A stretch of 64,000 nucleotides of DNA from Magnetospirillum sp. UT-4 (GTDB lineage: Bacteria; Pseudomonadota; Alphaproteobacteria; Rhodospirillales; Magnetospirillaceae). Where the stretch lies: assembly GCF_902729435.1 (NCBI RefSeq), contig NZ_CACVCG010000101.1, forward strand, positions 84,250-148,249, in the 5' to 3' direction. The number at the start of each line of letters is the position of its first letter. Within the stretch, counting starts at the first letter, position 1. Under the pieces are notes generated by a model, which searched no databases, had not been told where the DNA came from, and saw only the letters and a list, made by a program, of their open reading frames with translations. Below, piece by piece: positions 53,923 to 60,949 of the stretch. The position numbers and the translations under genes are program-made.

Positions 53923-53941
53923 GCGCCTCGGTCCTAGGCGC
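53923..53941. repeat. inverted repeat upstream of the giant gene
   Basis: GCGCCT at 53923-53928 and AGGCGC at 53936-53941 form a perfect 6-bp dyad with a 7-nt centre. It lies about 160 nt before the giant gene start. It is a possible regulator site; chance occurrence in GC-rich DNA is not excluded. Confidence 0.35.
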
Positions 53942-54044
53942 GGGGTATTCCCGGATCGGAGGCTGCGCCGGCGTGGCGAAGGGGAATGGTGCAAGATACT
54001 TTTGGATGACAATAAATGATGTGTATCGTTGTAATGCGGGCGCG

Positions 54045-54072
54045 TTGACATGACGATTTTGTGAAGTAATAT
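54045..54072 (+). promoter_or_regulatory. near-consensus sigma70 promoter
   Basis: TTGACA (54045-54050, perfect) and TAATAT (54067-54072) are separated by 16 nt in an AT-rich stretch. It reads toward the small gene at 54193 with a leader of about 115 nt. This is the best promoter match in the window. Confidence 0.7.
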
Positions 54073-54192
54073 CCGCCGGGTGTCGGCGGCTCTACGTGGG
54101 CCGTGGCGGGCTGATCTGCCCAACTGGCGGTTCCCCGGCGGCCACAGCCGCGCTATCCTGGACGCCAGCCTCGAACCAGTGCGGAGGGGGCC

Positions 54193-54588
54193 ATGCGCAT
54201 GAGCGGTCGTGTCATGGGAATCGTCGCATCCGTGGCGGTGGCGATCTGGGCGGCCCTGCCCCCCGGCGACGTGGCGCTGGACGACGATTGCCGGCCCGCC
54301 GACCCGGTGGCGCAGTTCAGCGCCGTGGTCACCGGCGGCTGGTTCTGGAGCCGCCAGGTGACGGCGCTGGAGGAGGAGCAGGGCCATCTGCTGGCCCTGG
54401 TCGGGCGGGGGCCGCAGCATCTCGGCACCCGCCTCGAGGAGCGCCTGTCGCGGCTGGCCGAGCGCGAGGCCACCGCCAGTCAGGGCGACCAGGCCGAACG
54501 CGAGGCGGCGGCCCAGCGCTACCGCACCCGCCGCATGGCGTGGCTGGGCGCCTGCCTGGACGAGGCGCGGCGGCGGGCCGGGAACTAG
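54193..54588 (+). CDS. small exported protein of unknown function
   Basis: This 131-residue protein has an N-terminal hydrophobic segment (GRVMGIVASVAVAIWAALPPGDVA, signal peptide or anchor). The soluble part is charged and mostly helical (VTALEEEQGHLLALVGRG, RLEERLSRLAEREATASQ, ERRMAWLGACLDEARRRAG-like end). I recognise no family. Two Cys (DDDCRPAD and GACLDEA) could form a disulphide. It has a strong ribosome-binding site (GGAGGGGG) and the best promoter in the window, and diverges from the giant gene. Confidence 0.7.
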   Translation: MRMSGRVMGIVASVAVAIWAALPPGDVALDDDCRPADPVAQFSAVVTGGWFWSRQVTALEEEQGHLLALVGRGPQHLGTRLEERLSRLAEREATASQGDQAEREAAAQRYRTRRMAWLGACLDEARRRAGN

Positions 54589-54608
54589 CCTAACCTAACC
54601 TAACCTAA
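54589..54608. repeat. tandem CCTAA pentamer repeat
   Basis: Four exact CCTAA copies (54589-54608, followed by CC) fill the gap between the convergent stops of the small exported gene and the EamA gene. The EamA stop codon itself (CTA on the plus strand) lies in the last copy. A pentamer repeat can vary in copy number by slippage. Confidence 0.7.
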
Positions 54609-55456
54609 CCCAATCCCGCCAGCACCGCGACGCCGCCGAAGCTCAGGGCCACTCCCAGCCATTGCGGCGGCGTCACCGCCTCCTTGAGGATGAAGCGGGC
54701 CAGCAGGAAGGTGATGATGCCGAAGGTGGAGGCGACCACGGTGGCGTCGGCCGCCGCCTCGCCGGCCCCGGCCCACAGCAGGGCCAGCAGCCCCAGCGTG
54801 TCGAGCAGCCCCTGGACCGCCACCAGCGCCGCCCAGCGCGGCGGCACCCGCCACTCGCCGCGACGGACCACCACCGGGACCAGCACCAGGGCGGCGAGGC
54901 TGCGGGCGATCCATACCGTCTCGACCTCGCCGTGCACGGGGGCGGCGAGGGTGCCGCAATTGAGGGCGGCGCCGAAGGCGGCGCCGCTGGCCAGCGCCAG
55001 CACGATGGTGGAGCGGGACGGGCGCACGCTGGTCCTGTCCTCGGGGGCGTGGCGGGCGACCAGCCAGACGCCGGCCATCACCGCCGCCATGGCGGCCCAT
55101 TCCGCCGGGCCGGGGCGCACGCCGCCGAACGCCACCATCAGCGCCAGCGCCCAGGCCGGGAAGGTATCGACCAGCGGCACCACCACGGTGACCGGGCCGC
55201 GCCGCAGGCATTCGTAAAGGCCCAGCATGCCGGCCAGGCCGAAACCGCCATAGGCCAGCGCCCACGGCGACGGCCAACTCGTCAGCGGCAGGCCGTCGCC
55301 GGCCGTCAGCAGCCACAGCGTCAACGCGGCGCTGCCCGCCACCGCCACGCCGGCCAGCGCCGCCACGCTGCCCAGCGCGCGGCCCGAGAAGCGGGCGGCG
55401 AAGTCGGCCAGGCCCCAGCCCAGGGCGGCCAGCAATCCGAGCAGGACCGATGTCAT
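54605..55456 (-). CDS. EamA/DMT-family permease
   Basis: This 283-residue protein has ten predicted TM helices in two EamA repeats (residues about 1-135 and 150-283), starting MTSVLLGLLAALGWGLADFAARF. This is the usual length and layout for drug/metabolite transporters of the inner membrane. The substrate is unknown. ATG 55456 lies 45 nt from a perfect FNR-type box that it shares with the divergent DUF411 gene. Confidence 0.82.
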   Translation of the reverse strand: MTSVLLGLLAALGWGLADFAARFSGRALGSVAALAGVAVAGSAALTLWLLTAGDGLPLTSWPSPWALAYGGFGLAGMLGLYECLRRGPVTVVVPLVDTFPAWALALMVAFGGVRPGPAEWAAMAAVMAGVWLVARHAPEDRTSVRPSRSTIVLALASGAAFGAALNCGTLAAPVHGEVETVWIARSLAALVLVPVVVRRGEWRVPPRWAALVAVQGLLDTLGLLALLWAGAGEAAADATVVASTFGIITFLLARFILKEAVTPPQWLGVALSFGGVAVLAGLG

Positions 55457-55501
55457 GTCCGCCACACTGCCCGTGCGCGATCCGTCAGGCAAGCGGCTGT
55501 G

Positions 55502-55515
55502 TTGATCTCGATCAA
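55502..55515. promoter_or_regulatory. perfect FNR-type box
   Basis: TTGATCTCGATCAA matches the FNR consensus TTGAT-N4-ATCAA without a mismatch. It ends 58 nt before the DUF411 start (55574) and lies 45 nt before the EamA start on the other strand. It is the expected site for a CRP/FNR-family activator responding to low oxygen (FNR/FixK/NNR type). Confidence 0.75.
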
Positions 55516-55573
55516 GGGCGGATTGCGGCATCCACGGCAGGATGGGCGCAAAGGCATCTGGAAAGGACGACCG

Positions 55574-56011
55574 ATGACGATGCGGATCGCGGTTCTGGCA
55601 TTGGCGGCGACCATGGCGTGGGCGCCGGCCGGCGCGGCCGAGGCGCCGCCCCTGGTGGAAGTGTGGAAAAGCCCGAGCTGCGGCTGCTGCGGCGGCTGGA
55701 TCGAGCACATGAAGGAGAGCGGCTACCGCGTCAAGGTCACCGACATCGACGACGTCGACCCGGTCAAGGCCGCCCTCGGCGTGCCCAGGCACCTGCGCTC
55801 GTGCCATACCGCGCGGGTGGCCGGCTATGTGGTCGAGGGCCATGTCCCGGCCGAGGCGGTCGGCCGCCTGCTGCGCGAGCGCCCGACCGGGATCGGCGGG
55901 CTGTCCTCGCCCGACATGCCGTCGGGGTCGCCCGGCATGCCCGGCCCCAAGCAGGTCAACGAGGTGCGCGCGTTCGGAAGCGGCGGCGAGACGGTCTATG
56001 GGCGATATTGA
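55574..56011 (+). CDS. DUF411 periplasmic metal-binding protein
   Basis: This 145-residue protein has a Sec signal (MTMRIAVLALAATMAWAPAGAAEA). The DUF411 signature VWKSPSCGCCGGWIEHMKESGY contains a CxCC metal-binding site, and a second conserved Cys/His pair occurs in LRSCHTARVAGYVVEGHVPAEAV. DUF411 proteins are commonly found beside copper-resistance or copper-enzyme genes and are thought to bind copper. The start has a strong RBS (GGAAAGGACG). A perfect FNR box lies upstream, linking it to the nos genes nearby. Confidence 0.85.
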   Translation: MTMRIAVLALAATMAWAPAGAAEAPPLVEVWKSPSCGCCGGWIEHMKESGYRVKVTDIDDVDPVKAALGVPRHLRSCHTARVAGYVVEGHVPAEAVGRLLRERPTGIGGLSSPDMPSGSPGMPGPKQVNEVRAFGSGGETVYGRY

Positions 56012-56038
56012 CGCCACCGGGAAATCGTTCCCGTCCTC

Positions 56039-56052
56039 TTGACCGACGTCAC
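56039..56052. promoter_or_regulatory. FNR/NNR-type box before the DUF2946 gene
   Basis: TTGACCGACGTCAC is a TTGAC-N4-GTCAC dyad (one mismatch from a perfect palindrome). It ends 54 nt before the DUF2946 start and is the same sequence type as the box between SCO and nosZ. Confidence 0.55.
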
Positions 56053-56106
56053 GGCGGCGCGGCCGGCTTGCCGCCACGCTGTCCCCGACCAAGGAGAGCC
56101 GGGACG

Positions 56107-56517
56107 ATGACCTTGTTCGGGGTGACAGCGCTGAAACGCATGGGACGCGGACTTGTCCGCGACCTCGGCGCGCTGGCCGCCCTGCTCGGCTTCCTGTTCA
56201 CCGCGACGTCGCCCGGCATGGCGCTGGTCGGCCAGGCCGGCGGCCTGGCCGTCCACGGCCCGCTGGCGGCGTTCGTGTGCCAGGCCGAGGGCGGCTCCGT
56301 TCAGGCGCTGCCCGCCGGAGAAGAGGCGCCAAAGGGTGCCGAGGATTGCTGCCTGACCTGTCAGGCGGCGCAGTTGGCGAACGGGGCGGTGCCGCCCCAG
56401 CACTTCACTCTCCCCACCGAGAGCGCGGACCCGATCCGCTTGCCGCCTGCCGCCCAGTCCTTGGTCCCGTCGGCCCCCGCCCGGCATGCCCAGGCCCGCG
56501 CCCCGCCGGCCGCGTAA
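56107..56517 (+). CDS. DUF2946 family protein
   Basis: This 136-residue protein has a hydrophobic N-terminal segment (LGALAALLGFLFTATSPGMALVG) and the DUF2946 cysteine motif EDCCLTCQAA, plus an upstream VCQAEGG. Members occur next to copper and cytochrome assembly genes; no biochemical function is established. The cysteines suggest metal handling in the periplasm. It lies 95 nt after DUF411 with its own NNR-type box. Confidence 0.75.
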   Translation: MTLFGVTALKRMGRGLVRDLGALAALLGFLFTATSPGMALVGQAGGLAVHGPLAAFVCQAEGGSVQALPAGEEAPKGAEDCCLTCQAAQLANGAVPPQHFTLPTESADPIRLPPAAQSLVPSAPARHAQARAPPAA

Positions 56518-56593
56518 GGCAGCCGTTTCCACACCTTCACGTCAGTCCGTTTCGCGCCGGCCGCGCACATGCCGGGCATCACGCACCAGCTGG

Positions 56594-57172
56594 TCACGGC
56601 GCCGTCGCCGGTCGCTTGACCGGCGGCGGCGGGGCCAGGCCGGCCAGCGGGCGGCCCTCGCCGAGGGCCAGCAGCAGCGCCACGCCGGCCGCCGAATCCC
56701 ATTCGGCGGCGCCGACGAAGCGTGCCCGCTCGAGTCCCTGGGGGTCGAGCAGCAGGGTGGTCGGCAGCACCGGCGCGCCCCAGGCCTCGCCGGCCTGGCG
56801 GTGGTGGTCGATGCGCACGGCCAGGGTGCGGATGCCCAGGCGGGCATAGGTGTTGACCGCCGACACCGCGCCGGCGCGGTCCAGGCACAGCGCCACCACG
56901 TGGGCGCGCCCCGCCATGCGGGCGGCCAGCCGGTCCAGCGCCGGCAGCTCGGCGACGCAGGGCAGGCACCAGCTGGCCCACAGATTGACCAGGGCCGGCC
57001 GGCCGCGCCACTGCTCGGGTCCGGCCGCCCGGCCTTCGCCGTCGCGGATGTCGAGGGTGGGCAGCGGCCGTGGCTGGGCGTGGACGAACAGGCCCATCTC
57101 CGCCTTGGCGGCGAACGCGGGCAGGGGCAGGGCGGCGGCCGCGAGGGTGGCCAGCAGGGCGCGGCGGTTCAT
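56594..57172 (-). CDS. TlpA-like thioredoxin-fold protein
   Basis: This 192-residue periplasmic protein has a signal peptide (MNRRALLATLAAAALPLPAFA). The thioredoxin-like domain carries the redox motif WASWCLPCVAELPAL and a cis-Pro region APVLPTTLLLDP. TlpA-type proteins reduce the cysteines of SCO and CuA subunits so that copper can be inserted. It overlaps the SCO gene by 4 nt, which supports a joint role in CuA assembly, here plausibly of NosZ. Confidence 0.85.
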   Translation of the reverse strand: MNRRALLATLAAAALPLPAFAAKAEMGLFVHAQPRPLPTLDIRDGEGRAAGPEQWRGRPALVNLWASWCLPCVAELPALDRLAARMAGRAHVVALCLDRAGAVSAVNTYARLGIRTLAVRIDHHRQAGEAWGAPVLPTTLLLDPQGLERARFVGAAEWDSAAGVALLLALGEGRPLAGLAPPPPVKRPATAP

Positions 57173-57726
57173 TGCGCCAGCACCTGGCGCAGGCGCGCCG
57201 CCACCTCGTCGGGGCCGGCCATGTGGCCCAGGCGGGCGGCGAAGCTGCCGTCGCGGCGCATCAGGTAGATGCCGGCCGAGTGATCGACCAGGTAGGAATC
57301 CCGCGCCTCGCCCGGCGGCGGATGGATCTGGTAGCGGACCTTGAAGGCGCGCGCCGCCGCGTCGGTCATCTGCGGCGTGCCGGTCAGGCCGACGAAGGCC
57401 GGGCCGAAGGCCGCCATGTAGTCCTTGAGGTGCGCCACGGTGTCGCGCTTGGGATCGACGGTGGCGAAGATCGGCACCACCTGGGCCGCCTCGTCGGCGC
57501 TCAGCAGGTCCAGGGCCGCCGCCATGGTCGCCAGGGTGGTCGGGCAGATGTCGGGGCAGTAGGTATAGCCGAACGCCATCATCCGCACCTTGCCGGCGAA
57601 ACTGGAATCGGTGACGCGGCGGCCGTCATGGGTCTCCAGTAGGAAACGGCCGGTCACCTCCTCGGCCGGCGCCGGCGCCGCCAGGGTCAGCGCCAAGGCG
57701 GCCGCCATCACGACTTTCCTCCACAT
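57169..57726 (-). CDS. SCO1/SenC-type copper chaperone
   Basis: This 185-residue protein has a signal peptide (MWRKVVMAAALALTLAAPAPA). The SCO copper site is FGYTYCPDICPTTLATM (CxxxC), and the conserved copper-binding His lies in YLVDHSAGIYLM. SCO proteins deliver copper to CuA centres; NosZ carries a CuA site and is encoded divergently 160 nt away. ATG 57726 has a strong RBS (GAGGAAG); longer starts would cross the promoter region. It shares a TTGAC-N4-GTCAC box with nosZ. Confidence 0.88.
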   Translation of the reverse strand: MWRKVVMAAALALTLAAPAPAEEVTGRFLLETHDGRRVTDSSFAGKVRMMAFGYTYCPDICPTTLATMAAALDLLSADEAAQVVPIFATVDPKRDTVAHLKDYMAAFGPAFVGLTGTPQMTDAAARAFKVRYQIHPPPGEARDSYLVDHSAGIYLMRRDGSFAARLGHMAGPDEVAARLRQVLAQ

Positions 57727-57787
57727 GTCTTCCTCCTTGCCCGGACCGGTACGGGCGGAAGTGAAGCAGACTTCGCACCGTCCCGAA

Positions 57788-57801
57788 TTGACCAAGGTCA
57801 C
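57788..57801. promoter_or_regulatory. FNR/NNR-type box between SCO and nosZ
   Basis: TTGACCAAGGTCAC is a TTGAC-N4-GTCAC dyad, 61 nt before the SCO ATG and 85 nt before the nosZ ATG. Similar sites bind NNR/FNR-family regulators of denitrification genes. Confidence 0.6.
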
Positions 57802-57886
57802 GGCTGGCGGGGCGCCATCTCCCCATCCTCGCCGGTGAAGTGTTGGAAACGCTGCCATTCTTATTAACAGCTTGAAGGTGGGGAAA

Positions 57887-60184
57887 ATGAATAGAAGCAT
57901 GAAGCTGGCGAGCCTGCTCGCCACGGCGAGCTTCGTTGCGCTGGCCGCCGGCCAGGCCTGGTCCGCCGAGAGCCTGCAGGACGTGATGAAGCGCCGCGGG
58001 CTGAACGAAAAGGATGTCCTGGCCGCGGCCAAGACCTACACGCCCACCGGCAAGCGCGACGAGTTCGTCGTGTTCTCGTCGGGCGGCCAGAGCGGCCAGG
58101 TGATCGTGTACGGCATCCCGTCCATGCGCATCCTCAAGTACATCGGCGTGTTCACGCCCGAGCCCTGGCAGGGCTACGGCTACGACGACGAGTCGAAGCG
58201 GGTGCTGAAGGAAGGCTCGACCGTGGACGGCCGCGAGGTGCTGTTCGGCGACACCCACCACCCCGCCATCTCCGAGACCAACGGCGAGTATGACGGCCAG
58301 TACCTGTTCATCAACGACAAGAACACCCCGCGCGTCGCCGTCATCGACCTCAAGGACTTCGAGACCAAGCAGATCGTCCAGAACCCGATCCTGCAGTCCG
58401 AGCACGGCGGCACCTTCGTGTCGCCCAACACCGACTACATCATCGAGGCGGCCCAGTACGCGGCCCCGCTGGGCGGCGATTTCGTGCCGACCGAGCAGTT
58501 CAACGACAAGTACCGCGGCGCGGTGACCTATTGGAAGTTCAACCGGGCCAAGGGCCGCATCGAGCCCGAGAACTCGTTCTCGCTGGAGCTGCCGCCCTAC
58601 AGCCAGGATCTGTCGGACTTCGGCAAGGGTCCGTCGGACGGCTGGTCGTTCACCAACTCGTTCTGCTCCGAGCGCTATGTCGGCGGCATCGAGCGGGGCC
58701 GTCCGCCGTTCGAGGCGGGCTGCTCGGCCAAGGACACCGACTTCCTGCACGTGGTCAACTGGAAGAAGGCCGAGGAGCTGTTCAAGGCCGGCAAGTTCAC
58801 CAAGGTCAAGGGCCACGCGGTCATCGACCTGGCCACCGCCGCCAAGGAAGGCGTGCTGTTCCTGATCCCCGAGCCGAAGTCGCCGCACGGCGTCGACGTC
58901 ACCCCCGACGGCAAGTTCATCACCGTCTCGGGCAAGCTCGACACCCACACCAGCGTCTATTCGTTCGAGAAGATCCAGGGCCTGATCAAGGCCGGCCAGT
59001 TCGCCGGCAAGGATGAGTACGGCATCCCGATCCTCGACATGCAGAAGTCGCTGCACAAGCAGGTGGAGATCGGCCTCGGCCCGCTGCACACCCAGTACGA
59101 TGCCAAGCCCTGCGTCGCCTACACCTCGGTGTACGTCGACTCGCAGCTGGCCAAGTGGGATTACTGCGAGGGCAAGGTGCTCGACAAGGTGTCGGTGCAC
59201 TACAACATCGGCCACCTGATGGCCATGGAAGGCGATTCGGCCAAGCCCGCCGGCAAGTACGTGGTGGCGCTGAACAAGCTGGCCATCGACCGCTTCAATC
59301 CGGTCGGCCCGCTGCATCCGCAGAACCACCAGCTGATCGACGCCTCCAACGACAAGATGCAGCTGCTCTACGACATGCCGCTTCCGCTGGGCGAGCCCCA
59401 CTACGCGGTGGCCATCGCCGCCGACAAGCTGAAGCCGCATATCCGCTACCCGCACGGCACCGATTCGCGCACCGAGGAGAAGCACCCGGCCGCCGTCCGC
59501 GCCGGCCAGGAGCGGACCGAGAGGAAGCCCGGCAAGGTCGAGGTGTTCGGCACCGTCATCCGCTCGCACATCACGCCCGAGATCATCGAGGTCACGGAAG
59601 GCGACGAAGTCACCGTCCACCTCACCAACCTCGAGCGTGCCCAGGACGAGACCCACGGCTTCGCGGTGTCCAAGCACAACGTCAACCTGTCGCTGGAGCC
59701 GGGCAAGACCGCCTCGGCCACCTTCAAGGCCAACAAGGCCGGCGTCTATCCGTACTACTGCACCGAGTTCTGCTCGGCGCTGCACCTGGAGATGCAGGGC
59801 TACCTGCTGGTCCAGCCCGCCAACTACAAGGCGGCCGACGCCGCCAAGGGCAAGGAGGGCGTGGCCTACACCCAGAAGGACTATGACGGCCGCGTGAAGG
59901 CCAACGTCGATACCCAGAAGGTGATCGACAGCGTGGTCGGCTACATCACCAGCGTGAACTACAAGGACTTCCCGCAGGCGGTCGCCCTGGTCGAGGACGC
60001 CACCGACCAGCTCAACTTCGCCAAGGGCGCCAAGGACAAGTCCGAGGAGTTCGCCAAGAAGGCGGACTGGCAGAACGCCATGCTGTGGGCCGAGCAGTGG
60101 TTCCAGTACCAGGTCAAGGCGGCCGATATCGGTCTGCGCGCCAAGTCCCACCTGGAGCAGAACGGGGCCAAGAAGGTCCAGTAA
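57887..60184 (+). CDS. nosZ: nitrous oxide reductase, clade II (Sec-type)
   Basis: This 765-residue periplasmic enzyme reduces N2O to N2. An N-terminal seven-bladed propeller holds the CuZ cluster (His124/His125 in DTHHPAISE, further His in SEHGGTFV, SPHGVDVT, LGPLHTQY, HYNIGHLM and GEPHYAVA). A cupredoxin domain carries CuA (Cys625, Cys629, His633 and Met636 in CTEFCSALHLEMQGY). The signal peptide MNRSMKLASLLATASFVALAAGQAWSAE-like region is Sec-type with no twin arginine, the hallmark of clade II NosZ. About 125 residues after CuA form a charged, mainly helical tail. ATG 57887 follows GAAGGTGGGG; the upstream in-frame TTG overlaps this RBS and is rejected. It is the first gene of the nos operon. 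Confidence 0.95.
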   Translation: MNRSMKLASLLATASFVALAAGQAWSAESLQDVMKRRGLNEKDVLAAAKTYTPTGKRDEFVVFSSGGQSGQVIVYGIPSMRILKYIGVFTPEPWQGYGYDDESKRVLKEGSTVDGREVLFGDTHHPAISETNGEYDGQYLFINDKNTPRVAVIDLKDFETKQIVQNPILQSEHGGTFVSPNTDYIIEAAQYAAPLGGDFVPTEQFNDKYRGAVTYWKFNRAKGRIEPENSFSLELPPYSQDLSDFGKGPSDGWSFTNSFCSERYVGGIERGRPPFEAGCSAKDTDFLHVVNWKKAEELFKAGKFTKVKGHAVIDLATAAKEGVLFLIPEPKSPHGVDVTPDGKFITVSGKLDTHTSVYSFEKIQGLIKAGQFAGKDEYGIPILDMQKSLHKQVEIGLGPLHTQYDAKPCVAYTSVYVDSQLAKWDYCEGKVLDKVSVHYNIGHLMAMEGDSAKPAGKYVVALNKLAIDRFNPVGPLHPQNHQLIDASNDKMQLLYDMPLPLGEPHYAVAIAADKLKPHIRYPHGTDSRTEEKHPAAVRAGQERTERKPGKVEVFGTVIRSHITPEIIEVTEGDEVTVHLTNLERAQDETHGFAVSKHNVNLSLEPGKTASATFKANKAGVYPYYCTEFCSALHLEMQGYLLVQPANYKAADAAKGKEGVAYTQKDYDGRVKANVDTQKVIDSVVGYITSVNYKDFPQAVALVEDATDQLNFAKGAKDKSEEFAKKADWQNAMLWAEQWFQYQVKAADIGLRAKSHLEQNGAKKVQ

Positions 60185-60191
60185 CCGAAAT

Positions 60192-60220
60192 CCTTCCCCC
60201 GCGCCCGGCGCGGGGGAAGG
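60192..60220 (+). terminator. strong hairpin directly after nosZ
   Basis: CCTTCCCCCGCG-cccgg-CGCGGGGGAAGG has a perfect 12-bp stem, 7 nt after the nosZ stop. No T-run follows, so it is more likely an RNA-processing or 3'-protecting hairpin than a full terminator. It could keep nosZ mRNA more abundant than the downstream genes. Confidence 0.6.
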
Positions 60221-60240
60221 GGATGTTGCGATTATCGACG

Positions 60241-60270
60241 ACGGGGGGCGGAGCAATCCGCCCCCCGTTT
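60241..60270 (+). terminator. second strong hairpin with GCAA loop
   Basis: ACGGGGGGCGGA-gcaa-TCCGCCCCCCGT has a perfect 12-bp stem closed by a GNRA tetraloop, followed by TT. It lies 20 nt after the first hairpin and 23 nt before the cytochrome start. It is probably a partial (leaky) terminator or stability element within the nos operon. Confidence 0.6.
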
Positions 60271-60292
60271 CACAAGGACGAGGGAGGTATTG

Positions 60293-60889
60293 ATGTTCGT
60301 CAACCCGTTGATCCGTCCGCTGGCGGTGGCCGCGCTGCTGGCCGTTGCGGCGGCCCCGGCGCTGGCCGCCGACGGCAAGCAGCTGTTCACCGACAAGGGC
60401 TGCGTCGCCTGTCACGGCGAGGACGCCAACACGCCCCTCGACGTCGGCTATCCCCGCCTGGCCGGCCAGAACGCCGAATACGCCTTCACCCAGATGAAGG
60501 ACATCAAGTCGGGGGCGCGAGCCAACGGGCTCACCGCCGAGACCATGAAGCCGATCCTGGACGAGGTCTCCGAGCCCGAGATGCGGGCCCTGGCCGATTA
60601 CCTGGCCACGCTGCCGCGCCTGGCCGGCACCGGTCCCGCCGGCGCCGGCAAGAAGCTGTACATGACCAAGACCTGCGTCGCCTGCCACGGCAAGGACGGG
60701 CTGAAGCCGGTGCTGAAGACCTATCCGGCCATCGGCGGCCAGGAGAAGGCGTACCTGCTGACCCAGATGAAGGACATCAAGTCCGGGGCCCGCAAGAACG
60801 GCGCCACCAACGCCATGCAGCCGGTCATGCACCTGGTGACCGAGGCCGAGATCGAGCCCATCGCCGAGTTCTTAGCCAACGTCAAGTAA
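60293..60889 (+). CDS. diheme cytochrome c (c4-like)
   Basis: This 198-residue periplasmic protein has a signal peptide ending at ALAAD. Two class I cytochrome c domains have haem motifs CVACHGED and CVACHGKD and candidate Met axial ligands in TMKPIL and AMQPVMH. The two halves are alike (TQMKDIKSGAR occurs in both), so it arose by domain duplication. Clade II nos operons encode such cytochromes, which probably donate electrons to NosZ from the bc1 complex or menaquinol. ATG 60293 has the RBS AGGGAGG; a TTG immediately upstream is not needed. Confidence 0.9.
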   Translation: MFVNPLIRPLAVAALLAVAAAPALAADGKQLFTDKGCVACHGEDANTPLDVGYPRLAGQNAEYAFTQMKDIKSGARANGLTAETMKPILDEVSEPEMRALADYLATLPRLAGTGPAGAGKKLYMTKTCVACHGKDGLKPVLKTYPAIGGQEKAYLLTQMKDIKSGARKNGATNAMQPVMHLVTEAEIEPIAEFLANVK

Positions 60890-60949
60890 GTCCCGCACCC
60901 CTAGGGGTACAAGCATTACCTAATAAACCAAGCCAGCGGAGAGAGAGGA

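Larger units (their letters stand above)
53763..54192. other. 430-bp gene-free divergent intergenic region
   Basis: No convincing gene is seen. The right half (about 53990-54075) is clearly AT-richer than the rest of the window and contains the promoter at 54045. An inverted repeat GCGCCT-n7-AGGCGC lies at 53923-53941 and could be an operator. For the giant gene on the minus strand I could not identify a good -35/-10 pair. Confidence 0.5.

Noticed and set aside
57872-57886. TTG start giving a longer NosZ (MKVGKMNRS...)
   Set aside because: The TTG lies inside the ribosome-binding stretch GAAGGTGGGG of the ATG at 57887, which gives a normal Sec signal peptide.
57626-60832. A minus-strand frame of over 1,000 codons opposite nosZ and the first cytochrome
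   Set aside because: nosZ and the cytochrome have complete metal- and haem-binding motifs on the plus strand; the opposite text has no domains.
60897-60908. Palindrome ACCCCTAGGGGT between the two cytochrome genes as a regulator site
   Set aside because: It is a single short dyad with no matching copy elsewhere and no promoter around it; it could be chance in GC-rich DNA.
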